The position numbers and the translations under genes are program-made. The notes below the pieces were generated by a model. The model saw only the letters and a program-made list of their open reading frames with translations, did not search any database and had not been told where the DNA came from. DNA of 64,000 nucleotides from Anthropogastromicrobium sp050944455 (GTDB lineage: Bacteria; Bacillota; Clostridia; Lachnospirales; Lachnospiraceae): the NCBI GenBank assembly GCA_050944455.1, contig JBMNRC010000011.1, positions 1 to 64,000 on the forward strand, read 5' to 3'. Within the stretch, counting starts at the first letter, position 1; every line of letters starts with the position of its first letter. Shown here piece by piece: positions 17,430-25,683 of the stretch.

Positions 17430-17920
17430 TGTACTGCCAGATGTCATTGATGCGCTCCCGCAAAGAAAGTCTGCGGGTTTTCATTGATGCGCTCCCGCAA
17501 AGAAAGTCTGCGGGTTTTCATTGATACGCACCCGTGAAGAAAGTCTGCTAGGTTTTCATTGATGCGCTCCCGCGAAGAAAGTCTGCGGGTTTTCATTGAT
17601 ACGCTCCTGCGAAGAAAGTCTGCGAGGTTTTCAGCACGCAATGCCGGAACAGGAAAACTTTCGTGCCGCACGGAAACTTCGGAGTTTTTCAAGGTAATTT
17701 CAACGTTGGCAGGGTAAACTGAACCTGCTTTGAGGACAAAACAGGCCGGAGAACCGCCCGGACAGCTGACTGACGGCCCGGAACGCGGTTCAAATGATTT
17801 CCCGGAGAAGCCCCGGCAGGCCGCCGGGTGATCTGTCAGATGCGCCAGAGCATCCTGTCTGAAAAGCAAAGCGTTCAGGCGGGGGTTAATTCACAAGACT
17901 ATATTGCAGGAGGAAAAACG
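17430..17920. other. Gap with terminator-like repeat array
   Basis: No gene is supported. The left part is the repeat array described separately. From 17632 to 17920 I see nothing beyond the ribosome site of the next gene. Confidence 0.5.
17445..17631. repeat. Five head-to-tail 37/38-bp units, each terminator-like
   Basis: Units start at 17445, 17482, 17519, 17557 and 17594, lengths 37, 37, 38, 37 and 38. Each starts CATTGATRCGC and ends GCGGGTTTT or a close variant. Within a unit CCCGC and GCGGG flank AAAGAAAGTCT and are followed by TTTT, so each copy looks like a small intrinsic terminator. Copies 1 and 2 are identical. There are no spacers, so it is not a CRISPR array. Confidence 0.85.
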
Positions 17921-18979
17921 ATGAAAAGAAAAGCTGTATCGGTCATCCTGTCGGCAGCCATGACAGCCGGGCTGTGTTCCGGCAGCGGCATTTTTTCGAA
18001 TGCCGCAATGGCGGAGGAGAGCCAGGCGGATGAGACGGAGACCGCAGCCGCGGATGATTCTTCGGAAAGCGGCACTGTCGCCGATACCGAAACCAAAGAA
18101 TCGATTGAAAGCGCGCTGAACCTCGCGAACAACGCGGATCAGGAATGGACTTACGGCAGCAGCGCCGACGCGTGGGTACTGTCTGTCACGCCGTACTGCA
18201 CCAATCAGGAAATCCCGGACCAGCAGGGGTGCTCCGTCGCGGTTCCCGGGGCCTATGTCACGGGAATTGACACGGACGGGGATGGAACCGCCGACGTGAC
18301 GGCGGAGGATGCTTCATCTGCGGTCAACGGTTCCCTGGTGATCGATTACGACGCCGAAGTCACGAGCGAAAACGGACAGGTGTACTCCGCGTCCACGGCG
18401 CCGGTCATCCTGAATACCGGCGCGGCGGGCTACAGCTCGCAGCAGAATTCCCTCGCGTCCACGGAGTACGCGGCTGACGGCTACATCAATGTTTCCTGTG
18501 GAAACCGCGGAAAACAGGACACTTACACGGACGCTGACGGGAATACCGTCTACACCGGCGACGCGCCTGACTGCCTGTCCGACCAGAAGTCCTGCGCGCG
18601 CTTTATCCGCTACAACATCCTTCTGGGCAATCTCCCCGGAAGCGCCGAGTACCTGGTTTCCACCGGCGGTTCCGGCGGCGGAGCCCACGCCACGATGTTC
18701 GCGGCGACCGGCGACAGCGAGGATTATTACGACTATGAGATCGAGGAGGGTGCTGTCGGCGTTTATCAGACGACGGACGGCGGCTATTCCACCACAGTGA
18801 CAATCGACGGGACCGATTACGAGATTTCCGACGGAGCGTGGGGCTGCATCGCCTACAGCGCGATCACGCCTCTGGCTGAAGGCGACATGGATCTGGCGTT
18901 TGAGTACACGCTGGACACTGACTACAGCTTTAACACGGATTTCCAGAAAACCCTGGCCTCCTATCTGTCCCAGGCTTAC
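17921..18979 (+). pseudogene. 5' part of a secreted tannase-like alpha/beta-hydrolase, split by an IS
   Basis: This is the first 353 codons of a secreted protein. Residues 1-32 are a signal peptide ending NAAMA, followed by an acidic Glu/Asp/Ser linker. The segment DQEWTYGSSADAWVLSVTPY and the glycine-rich elbow STGGSGGGAHA (Ser251) suggest an alpha/beta-hydrolase of the tannase/feruloyl-esterase type; the subfamily is uncertain. The ATG has GGAGG at 17910. After the Tyr codon at 18977-18979 an IS608-like element begins, and the frame then ends after seven foreign codons (stop 19001-19003). Removing 18980-21183 restores the frame exactly (Gln-Ala-Tyr-Met-Asp-Tyr). Confidence 0.8.
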
Positions 18980-18996
18980 AATTTCAAGCGGGAAAG

Positions 18997-19016
18997 CCCA
19001 TGATTTTAATCATGGG
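18997..19016 (+). repeat. Left-end subterminal hairpin of the IS
   Basis: CCCATGATT and AATCATGGG form a 9-bp stem with a TT loop, 17 bases inside the left end. TnpA of this family binds such hairpins on one DNA strand. Confidence 0.85.
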
Positions 19017-19054
19017 ATGAGAGCGCCCGCATGCGCAAATCCAAGCGATTGTTC

Positions 19055-19083
19055 TTGGCATTGTATCTGTCACATGATATAAT
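19055..19083 (+). promoter_or_regulatory. Promoter of tnpA
   Basis: -35 TTGGCA (19055-19060), 17-base spacer, -10 TATAAT (19078-19083). The tnpA ATG is only 7 bases after the -10, so the transcript would be almost leaderless. Confidence 0.8.
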
Positions 19084-19089
19084 GAACAT

Positions 19090-19491
19090 ATGAAAAACGA
19101 ATATAAAAGGACCAAAACCACTGTATCGTACATCCACTACCACATCGTCTTCTGCCCGCGATATCGGAGAAAAATATTCCTGATACCGGGCGTGGAGGAC
19201 CGCTTCAGGGAACTGGTACAAAATATCTGCGAGGAACACGACATCGATATTCTGGCGATGGAATGCCATGTGGATCATGTGCATCTGTTCCTGAGCGCGT
19301 ATCCCCAGCAGAGCATACCGGATATCATGAAGTGGATCAAAGGAGGCACTTCCCACCCGATCCGCAGCGAATTCGAAGAGCTATCCAGGATGCCGTTCCT
19401 GTGGACGCGCTCGTATTTCGTCAGTACTGCGGGAAACGTCAGCTCCGAAACCATCAAACGGTATGTCAAAACCCAAAAGACAAGGAGTTAA
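19090..19491 (+). CDS. tnpA: TnpA, Y1-family HUH transposase
   Basis: The 133-residue single-domain transposase cuts and rejoins single-stranded DNA. His63-Val64-His65 (in VDHVHLF) is the HUH metal site and Tyr125 (in TIKRYV) the nucleophile, with the usual Gln four residues later. Length and order match IS200/IS605 TnpA. The start lies 7 bases after the -10 box and has no ribosome site, so expression is likely low, as is common in this family. Its stop touches the ATG of tnpB. Confidence 0.95.
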   Translation: MKNEYKRTKTTVSYIHYHIVFCPRYRRKIFLIPGVEDRFRELVQNICEEHDIDILAMECHVDHVHLFLSAYPQQSIPDIMKWIKGGTSHPIRSEFEELSRMPFLWTRSYFVSTAGNVSSETIKRYVKTQKTRS

Positions 19492-21006
19492 ATGTATACC
19501 CTCACACTCAGGCTGAAGACCGGGCGGAACGGGCAGAACGTTCTGGAGAAGCGTTTTTACGCGGCCAATCATATCCATAACGTCCTGGTCAGGCACGCAG
19601 GGAAACTTCTGACAAAGCTCGACCATGACGCGCAGTATCGGGCATTGAAGGGCGAATACGTAAAGCTTCTCAAAAAAGAGGAACTTTCCGGGGATGATAA
19701 AGTTCGCAAGAAAAACCTGTCACGGGAAATGACCGAAATCGTCCGGTCGTACGGGCTGTCGGAATACGCCTTCCAGTCCTACATTAAGCTCTGCGGAAAG
19801 CGGTATAACAAATGCCTCTCATCCCAGCAGATCCAGAAGGAAGCCACCAACGTATGGCGCGGCGTCGAAAAAATCCTGTATGGCGGCGGCAGGAAGCTCC
19901 ACTTCAGGAAATACCGCGACGCAAAGACAATCGGCGGTAAAAGCAGCACTAATGGCGCTAAGTTTCATGCCGACGCCCATCAGGTCGAGTGGCTCGGCCT
20001 GACATTGGACTGCGGGATCCCCAGGGACGATCCGTATGTGCAGGAAGCCTTCAGCGGTGATCTTTCCTACACGGTAATCAAACGCGCGATGTTCCCGAAC
20101 GGATGGCATTATTACGCGACGTTGGTATGCAAAGGCGCCGCGCCGAAGAAACTCAATACCAATGCGGACGTCAACAACGTCACGGGCATTGATATCGGCA
20201 CGTCCACGTTTGCCTCTGTCTCGGATGACAAAGCGGAGCTGAGGGAACTCGCGCCCGCCGCAAAAGCGTACAACTCCAGGATCAAGGCACTGCAGTCGTC
20301 CATGGATAAGTCGAAAAAGCTGTATAACCCGAACAAGTACAACCCGGACGGTACGTACAAAAAAGGCAATCACGACAAGTGGATATACACCAGGACGTAT
20401 CTGAAAAAGCGGGACAGGTTATCCAGCCTGCAGCGCCAGAAAGCGGCGTATATCAAACAGTCCCACGAAGCCATGATCAATGACCTGTTAATGGATTCCG
20501 TCAGCTTTGTCGTGGAGGATATGCCGTTTAAGTCTCTTCAGAAAAGGTCGAAAAAGACCGAGCGGCAGGATAAAGTCTCTACGATCACGTCAAAAGACGG
20601 AACCGAAAAGCAGACCCGCAAATACAAGCGGAAAAAACGCTTTGGCCGATCTCTCAATAACCGCGCCCCGGCAGAGTTCATCACCATCCTGTCCAGAAAA
20701 GCGGAACAGTACGGCGGAGGCGTCGTTAAAGTTCATACCAAAGCTTTCCGGGCCAGCCAGTATGATCATGTTGCCGATACGTACCAGAAAACCGATCTCC
20801 GCCAGAGAAGCAGATCCGTCGGGGGACATACCGTCCAGAGGGATTTGTACAGCGCGTTCCTGTTAAAGAATACCGATAACAGTCTGGATAAACCGGACAG
20901 GGACAAATGCATTTATGAATTCAAGCAGTTTGTAACCATGCAGAACGCATTGATCGCCGACATGAAGAGCCGAAACATTTCCATGAGACAGTGTTTCGGA
21001 TTCTGA
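19492..21006 (+). CDS. tnpB: TnpB-like RNA-guided nuclease lacking the zinc finger
   Basis: The 504-residue protein is the IS accessory nuclease related to Cas12. The split RuvC site is visible: Asp234 in GIDIG, Glu342 in VVEDMPF and Asp451 in QRDLYSAF. Normal TnpB has a CxxC...CxxC zinc finger between the last two; here the region (residues 415-450, around ASQYDHVADTYQKTD) contains no cysteine pair. It is also longer than the usual 370-450 residues. ATG at 19492 directly follows the tnpA stop and has AAGGAG within tnpA, so translation is coupled. Known TnpBs cut the donor site after excision, guided by an RNA from the right end. Confidence 0.88.
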   Translation: MYTLTLRLKTGRNGQNVLEKRFYAANHIHNVLVRHAGKLLTKLDHDAQYRALKGEYVKLLKKEELSGDDKVRKKNLSREMTEIVRSYGLSEYAFQSYIKLCGKRYNKCLSSQQIQKEATNVWRGVEKILYGGGRKLHFRKYRDAKTIGGKSSTNGAKFHADAHQVEWLGLTLDCGIPRDDPYVQEAFSGDLSYTVIKRAMFPNGWHYYATLVCKGAAPKKLNTNADVNNVTGIDIGTSTFASVSDDKAELRELAPAAKAYNSRIKALQSSMDKSKKLYNPNKYNPDGTYKKGNHDKWIYTRTYLKKRDRLSSLQRQKAAYIKQSHEAMINDLLMDSVSFVVEDMPFKSLQKRSKKTERQDKVSTITSKDGTEKQTRKYKRKKRFGRSLNNRAPAEFITILSRKAEQYGGGVVKVHTKAFRASQYDHVADTYQKTDLRQRSRSVGGHTVQRDLYSAFLLKNTDNSLDKPDRDKCIYEFKQFVTMQNALIADMKSRNISMRQCFGF

Positions 21007-21183
21007 GGCCATAAATTCTTCCACAGGGTTCAGACGTAAACCCTCCGCATTCAGAAAGTAGGTGCGTATGCATCGAAATCCGCGGTAAACAACTTGAAAC
21101 AGCTGGCTATATCCCGCCGCGTGACAGGGTGATCCCAGCAAAATATAAAGAATCCCACGACTTCAGTCGTGGGAGTACGTCAA
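21007..21183 (+). ncRNA. Predicted omega-RNA scaffold and right end of the IS
   Basis: TnpB guide RNAs start in the 3' part of tnpB, run through the non-coding right end and use the flanking chromosome as guide. This 177-base segment has no gene and ends in the right-end hairpin, so it fits. The guide would begin at 21184 (ATGGACTACATC...). The 5' end of the RNA cannot be read from sequence. Confidence 0.55.
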
Positions 21184-21796
21184 ATGGACTACATCAACGG
21201 ACAGAACCTTTCCATCGCCGAATCCGCCGTCGGTTTCGACCTCAATGAGGACGGTGACATGGACGACACGGTGGATCTCACCATTGAGTACGATGAGGAA
21301 CAGTACGCGGACACCAACGGGTACGGCGGCACTTATCTGACCCTGTATCTGGACGAGTTCATCTCCAACCTCCAGTGGTATCTCGACAGCCTGGATTACG
21401 CGGAGGGCTGGACCTGGTTCGACGCGGACGGCAGCGCGCTTTCCGGTGAGGAAGTTGCGGCGATGACCACGGAAGACAAGGCGGAGGCGTTCCTGGAAGG
21501 CCGTTACGCGAAGAGCGAGACCTCCAGCGAAGGCGGCCCCGGCGGAGCGGTTCCGGGGGGAATGTCGGAAGACGGCACGATGCCGGACGGCGGCATGGAC
21601 GGTGAAATGCCGGGAAATCTGTCGGAAGACGGAACGATCGCGGAAGACGGCACGATGCCAGAGGACAGCCTGACGGGGGAAATGCCTGAGGATCTGTCGG
21701 AAGACGGCACAATGACAGAAGATATGAGCACCCCGGACGATTCAGCGGATATGGTTTCGTCGGAGGACGCCGGCACGGGCTCCGCAGACCGGAAGC
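21184..21796 (+). pseudogene. 3' part of the split hydrolase, cut off by fusion
   Basis: This continues the secreted hydrolase in frame after the IS. It encodes NGYGGTYLTLYLDEF and a helical segment up to about 21500, then a long Gly/Met/Pro/Asp/Glu tail with the repeated motif SEDGTMP (about 21530-21790). The expected C-terminal part of the fold, which should carry the remaining catalytic residues, is missing. Instead the sequence runs into the DNA-binding domain of a response regulator in another frame. The nominal frame stops at 21898-21900. ATG at 21184 is the first IS-distal codon by chance and has no ribosome site. Confidence 0.75.
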
Positions 21797-22120
21797 AGAA
21801 ACGCGGATATTCTCACCTGCGGGGATCTTGCGCTGGATACGAAGAGCCGGTATCTGGGCTGCGGAAGCAGGCAGGTCAGGCTTTCCGGCAGGGAGTATGA
21901 TCTCGCGGAGTATTTTTTCCGGAACCCGGAGCTTGTCCTCTCCAAAGAGCAGATCACGGAGGCCGTATGGGGCGGCGAGAGCGAGGCGGAGTACAACCAG
22001 ACGGAGGTTTACATCTCCTTTCTGCGCCGGAAACTCCGCTTTCTGGGCACGAAGGCCAGGCTTGTCACACTGAGAGGCGCGGGATACAGCCTGCAGCCTG
22101 AGGAAGGTCGGGAACAATGA
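21797..22120 (+). pseudogene. OmpR-type response regulator, DNA-binding domain only
   Basis: In the third forward frame this segment encodes the C-terminal winged-helix domain of an OmpR/PhoB-type regulator: LSGREYDLAEYFFRNPELVLSKEQI, AVWGG, YISFLRRKLRFLG and RGAGYSL. The receiver domain with its phospho-Asp is absent, and no start codon lies in this frame. The upstream DNA belongs to the secreted hydrolase in a different frame. A deletion has therefore removed the hydrolase end and the receiver domain together. The stop overlaps the kinase start as ATGA, the usual arrangement of an intact two-component operon. Confidence 0.85.
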
Positions 22121-23532
22121 GAAAACAGGCCGGAACTCACGGGGAGGTCCCGGAAAACAGGCGCGGGGGAAATCCGGAGGGAAAACAGAGAGGAAAACCG
22201 GGAAGAAAACAGGGGAAAACGGCAGAATTCAGGGAGATCCGCCGTTTCCGCAAAAAAATCACCATCGTGCTGACTGTCTCGTTTGCCGCGTTTCTCGCGG
22301 TGCTGGCGGGAGCCCTGACTGTGACGTACCGGCAGTCGGGCCGGAGCGAGATCGACCGGCAGCTGACGCAGATGATCCAGGAAAACGGGGAGAACGGTGA
22401 GGCGCCGGGTGAACCGGCGCAGACAGAGGAAGATACCGGCAGAGAGGCTCCTTCCGAAGACAGCAGTGCCGATCTCGAACACAGTTCGGGCCGGCTTCTG
22501 TTCTGCAGGGAGGATGGGGAAACGGATTTTACCGTCCTGCTCAACCGGAATTCGGGTTTGTCAGATGAGGAAGCGCAGGCCCTGGCCGCGCGGATCTACG
22601 AAGCCGGGAAAGTGTCGGGAAGCCTGGAAAACTGGCTGTACCGGTTCGGCGTGAAGGAAGGCTGCCTGATGCTTGCGGTGGAAAATCTGACGTGGGAAAT
22701 CGCCGCGGAGAAAAGCTATTTTATAAAAATAGTTCTATTTACCCTGCTGCTTCTCCCGGCAGCCGGCGTATTTTCCTTTTTCCTTTCAGGCTGGCTGGTC
22801 AGGCCGCTGAAAGAAGCTATGCAGAAGCAGACCGATTTTATCCTGGCGGCCGGCCACGAACTCAAAACGCCTCTGGCCGTGATGAGGACGTCTTTCGACC
22901 TGATGCGGAGGGACGGCGTCAGTAGCAGGTACCTTGATTACGCGCAGACGGAAAACGAAAAGATGACGGGCCTGGTGGCGGAACTCCTGGATCTTTCCCG
23001 GATGGAAAGCGGGGAGGAGCAGAAGATCAGTGAGGATTTCAGCCTTTCAGAGTGCGTCGAAGGGGCGGTTCTGCCTTTTGAGGCCGCGGCGTATGAAAAA
23101 GGAGCGGTACTGGAGACAGAGATTGAACCGGGAATCCGGATGAGAGGGGATTCCCGGAGAATCGGGCAGGCCGCGGGAATTCTCACGGACAACGCGGTGC
23201 ATCACTGTAAAAAAACGCGGGAAAATGAGGACAGCGCGCATATCCGGGTCACTCTGTCGGCAGAGGGGAAAAAGGCTGTTCTGCGGGTGGCCAATGAGGG
23301 AGACCCGATTCCGGAGGAGGACAGGGAACGGATTTTTGAGAAGTTCTACCGCGCGGAGAAGGACAGAAACCGCGCCGAGGGGCGGTACGGGCTGGGCCTT
23401 CCGATCGCGGAAAGCATCGTGAAAGCCCATAACGGAAGAATCGGGGTTTCCTGCCGGGACGGCTGGACAACTTTCACGCTGGTTCTTCCCTGTTCCCCGG
23501 TTTCCGGGACGCGGGAGAAAGCCCCGGACTGA
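22117..23532 (+). CDS. Sensor histidine kinase, now without intact regulator
   Basis: The 471-residue membrane kinase has helices at about residues 48-70 and 203-225 flanking an acidic extracellular loop. His247 in GHELKTPL is the phosphorylation site, followed by the N box (ILTDNAVHH) and the F and G boxes (RIFEKFYR, GLGLPIAESIV). The N box has HH where many kinases have KY, but the ATPase looks intact. The N-terminus is unusually long, basic and Gly/Lys-rich (residues 1-45). The start overlaps the stop of the truncated regulator. What it senses is unknown; its original partner has lost the receiver domain. Confidence 0.9.
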   Translation: MRKQAGTHGEVPENRRGGNPEGKQRGKPGRKQGKTAEFREIRRFRKKITIVLTVSFAAFLAVLAGALTVTYRQSGRSEIDRQLTQMIQENGENGEAPGEPAQTEEDTGREAPSEDSSADLEHSSGRLLFCREDGETDFTVLLNRNSGLSDEEAQALAARIYEAGKVSGSLENWLYRFGVKEGCLMLAVENLTWEIAAEKSYFIKIVLFTLLLLPAAGVFSFFLSGWLVRPLKEAMQKQTDFILAAGHELKTPLAVMRTSFDLMRRDGVSSRYLDYAQTENEKMTGLVAELLDLSRMESGEEQKISEDFSLSECVEGAVLPFEAAAYEKGAVLETEIEPGIRMRGDSRRIGQAAGILTDNAVHHCKKTRENEDSAHIRVTLSAEGKKAVLRVANEGDPIPEEDRERIFEKFYRAEKDRNRAEGRYGLGLPIAESIVKAHNGRIGVSCRDGWTTFTLVLPCSPVSGTREKAPD

Positions 23533-23632
23533 AACAAAGGATCGTTTCCGGGACGCGGGAGAAGAACCCGGACTGAACCAGACGATCGTTTCCGGGACGT
23601 GGGGGAAAAATCTGGACTGAGCCAGATGATCC
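23501..23632. repeat. 44-bp tandem repeat, three copies, at the kinase 3' end
   Basis: Units starting TTTCCGGGACG begin at 23501, 23545 and 23589. The first copy is the end of the kinase gene with its TGA; each following copy keeps a CTGGACTGA or CCGGACTGA, so the stop codon is triplicated. Copy 3 has drifted most. Confidence 0.9.
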
Positions 23633-23652
23633 GGGAGCGCTCCCTGTCAGAG

Positions 23653-25683
23653 TCAGGAACCGCTGCGCCGGAAATATTCTTTCAGGACGCCGCTCACGCT
23701 GTCCCTCACGGTCTGGAGGAGTTTTGAGGGAAGTTCATCCGTCCGGTCCCCCAGAAACAGGCCGCTGTCTCCGAAGACATACTCAAAAGAAGCCCTGGCG
23801 GAAGCGTCGTCCGGGGATCCGATCTCGATGGCCTGGACGACCGCCCGGTCGTTCCGCAGCTCCTCGACCGCTTTTTTCGCGGCTCCGGGGAAAGAGGAGG
23901 CACCGTCGGTGACTTCGAAAACCATCAGGATGCGCTTTCCGGTTTTCTGCTCCCTGATCTGCCTGGGAGTGAGTTCTTTCAGGACCTCGTTCAGGCAGGC
24001 GCCGTCGTCGGTGGATCCCATGGAACCGTCGAGGCGGGCGACGGAAAGGATCAGATCGGCTTTCCGCTTTTCGCCGGCGTCCTCCCGGGAGAGCACTTTG
24101 CGGGAATCCGTGCCGAACAGGCGGACGTCCGTTCGGACTTCGCAGAGTTCGTGGGTAATCTGCGCGTTCTCCCGCATGTAGGCGGCGAAATCCTCCAGGG
24201 AGAGGAGAACGATAGCCAGCGCTTCCCTCGCCGGGGCAAGCTTTCCGCCCCGCATGGAGCCGGAACTGTCGATGACAAAGGAAATGTCCAGATATTTCGG
24301 CAGAACCTGGGTCTGCTTGCGCAGCTCGCTGTCGTCGAAGATCGCGAGTCCCCTGTAGTTCTGGCGGCGCTCTGCCTCCGTCAGATCAGGCCAGGAGTGA
24401 ATGAGCGAAGGGACGGACAGGCGCCCTTTCGGCATGTTGGGGATGCGCACGGATATCTCCCGGGAGGTGTCGCCGATCAGTCTGCGCCAGTATTCCTTCA
24501 TGGCTTCCCTGGCCGGCCGGACGGCAGCCTCATAGTGATCAAAAAGCGCCCTGTCCTCAGGCGTCACGCCGTATTCCGACAGGTCGCGCCGCCCGGTGAG
24601 CAGCTCCTGCGCCGCGGCGGCTCTTTTCTGTTTCTCGCTGTCGAGCTCCTGCAGCATTTCCTGGTAATTCTGGCGGGACTGGGCCGCGCGCTTTCTGCGG
24701 CTGCGGTCAGCCTGCTTTTCCTGGTCCTTCAGGTCTACGGTAGAAGACAGCTCCATGCGGCGGATATCTTCGCGGAACAGCTGAAGGTACGAGGGCATCA
24801 GGAAGGTGCGGATGATCCGGTCGCGCTCCGCGATGCCTTTCCCGGAGACCGCGCATTCCGTCAGCTGCTGCCGGAGGAAAGAAAAGCGGTCGGTGCCGAA
24901 AACCGGCTCGTCGAAAACGCGGCGGATTCTGTCGGATTCGACGGCGTCCCTGCCCCAGAACTCCCTGGTGATGAGGCACGGGGCGAGATCCCGGTGAACG
25001 CCGGTCGGGTCGTCCTCCGCCGGGAGAAGATCTTCCATCAGAAGCATTTCCGCAATGTCCTGTTTTACGGCGGGGTCCTGGTAAACCGGCGCCTTCTGCA
25101 TGACGCAGAGAACGGCCGCGTAAGCGTCGCAGTCCTGAAGAAAGGTCATGATTTCATTCTGCGCGTAATAGAGAACGTTTTCCGGCTGGAACGCCTTATC
25201 TCCGGAAAGGTCCTGCGCGGAAACTTTTTCTATAAAAACAGAACTGATTTCCTCCGCTTCCCGGCGGAACGTCTCCGGCCGGGCCAGATAGAGGCCGGGA
25301 TTGGCCTCGTAATCCGGATACAGCGCGAGTTCGGAGTACAGATGAAACAGGAAACGGCTGCGGGAAAATTTCTGGCTGCTGAAAAAGGCGAGAGGGACCA
25401 GCACCTTTTTCTCGTCCGGCAGAAGAACAAAGCGTTCCTGGCTGTCGTCGACCGTGTAGATAAGGCGCTCGTCGCCCGAGAACAGAACCAGCATGTCGTT
25501 CTCGCTGGCCAGCAGGGCCTCATACTGCTTTCGGAGAGCGGCTTTCCGGGATTTTCCGTCCGGACCGGCGCTGCCGTCCGGTCCGCCTGCGCCATTTGCC
25601 GCGGAAACGCCGGATTCACAGATGGAAACAGAGGCCTCCGCGGCAGCGGCGCTGTCCTGGTTTTTCAATTCATTATCTGTCAT
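23653..25683 (-). CDS. von Willebrand factor A protein, NorD/CbbO-like partner of a MoxR-type ATPase
   Basis: The 676-residue protein has a helical N-terminal two-thirds and a C-terminal vWA domain (about residues 465-650). The metal-ion site motif is DSSGSM starting at Asp472, with a second MIDAS element around the TDD after GSMGS and the D of TDGASS. Residues 360-415 are rich in Lys/Arg/Gln/Glu and probably coiled coil. This layout resembles NorD, CbbO or ViaA, which work with AAA+ ATPases to remodel client proteins. The ATG at 25683 has AGGAGG upstream on the minus strand. It is the last gene of the operon, 358 bases after the unknown middle gene. No client is evident. Confidence 0.82.
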   Translation of the reverse strand: MTDNELKNQDSAAAAEASVSICESGVSAANGAGGPDGSAGPDGKSRKAALRKQYEALLASENDMLVLFSGDERLIYTVDDSQERFVLLPDEKKVLVPLAFFSSQKFSRSRFLFHLYSELALYPDYEANPGLYLARPETFRREAEEISSVFIEKVSAQDLSGDKAFQPENVLYYAQNEIMTFLQDCDAYAAVLCVMQKAPVYQDPAVKQDIAEMLLMEDLLPAEDDPTGVHRDLAPCLITREFWGRDAVESDRIRRVFDEPVFGTDRFSFLRQQLTECAVSGKGIAERDRIIRTFLMPSYLQLFREDIRRMELSSTVDLKDQEKQADRSRRKRAAQSRQNYQEMLQELDSEKQKRAAAAQELLTGRRDLSEYGVTPEDRALFDHYEAAVRPAREAMKEYWRRLIGDTSREISVRIPNMPKGRLSVPSLIHSWPDLTEAERRQNYRGLAIFDDSELRKQTQVLPKYLDISFVIDSSGSMRGGKLAPAREALAIVLLSLEDFAAYMRENAQITHELCEVRTDVRLFGTDSRKVLSREDAGEKRKADLILSVARLDGSMGSTDDGACLNEVLKELTPRQIREQKTGKRILMVFEVTDGASSFPGAAKKAVEELRNDRAVVQAIEIGSPDDASARASFEYVFGDSGLFLGDRTDELPSKLLQTVRDSVSGVLKEYFRRSGS

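Larger units (their letters stand above)
18980..21183 (+). mobile_element. IS608-like IS200/IS605 insertion sequence
   Basis: A complete 2204-bp element. The left end abuts target TTAC (18976-18979), the right end finishes with TCAA (21180-21183). These are the flanks known for IS608. The left hairpin is 18997-19005 paired with 19008-19016, preceded by AAAG (18993-18996). The right hairpin is 21154-21161 paired with 21166-21173, preceded by GAAT (21150-21153). AAAG and GAAT are the guide tetranucleotides that recognise TTAC and TCAA in IS608. There is no target duplication, as expected for single-strand peel-and-paste transposition. Inside are tnpA and tnpB in the same direction. Everything needed for mobility looks intact, so the insertion is probably recent. 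Confidence 0.93.

Noticed and set aside
17445..17631. CRISPR array
   Set aside because: The 37/38-base units are directly adjacent with no spacers and there are no cas genes.
21184..21900. Independent gene starting at ATG 21184
   Set aside because: No ribosome site; the ATG is an internal Met codon of the split hydrolase, and the end reads out of frame into a response regulator.
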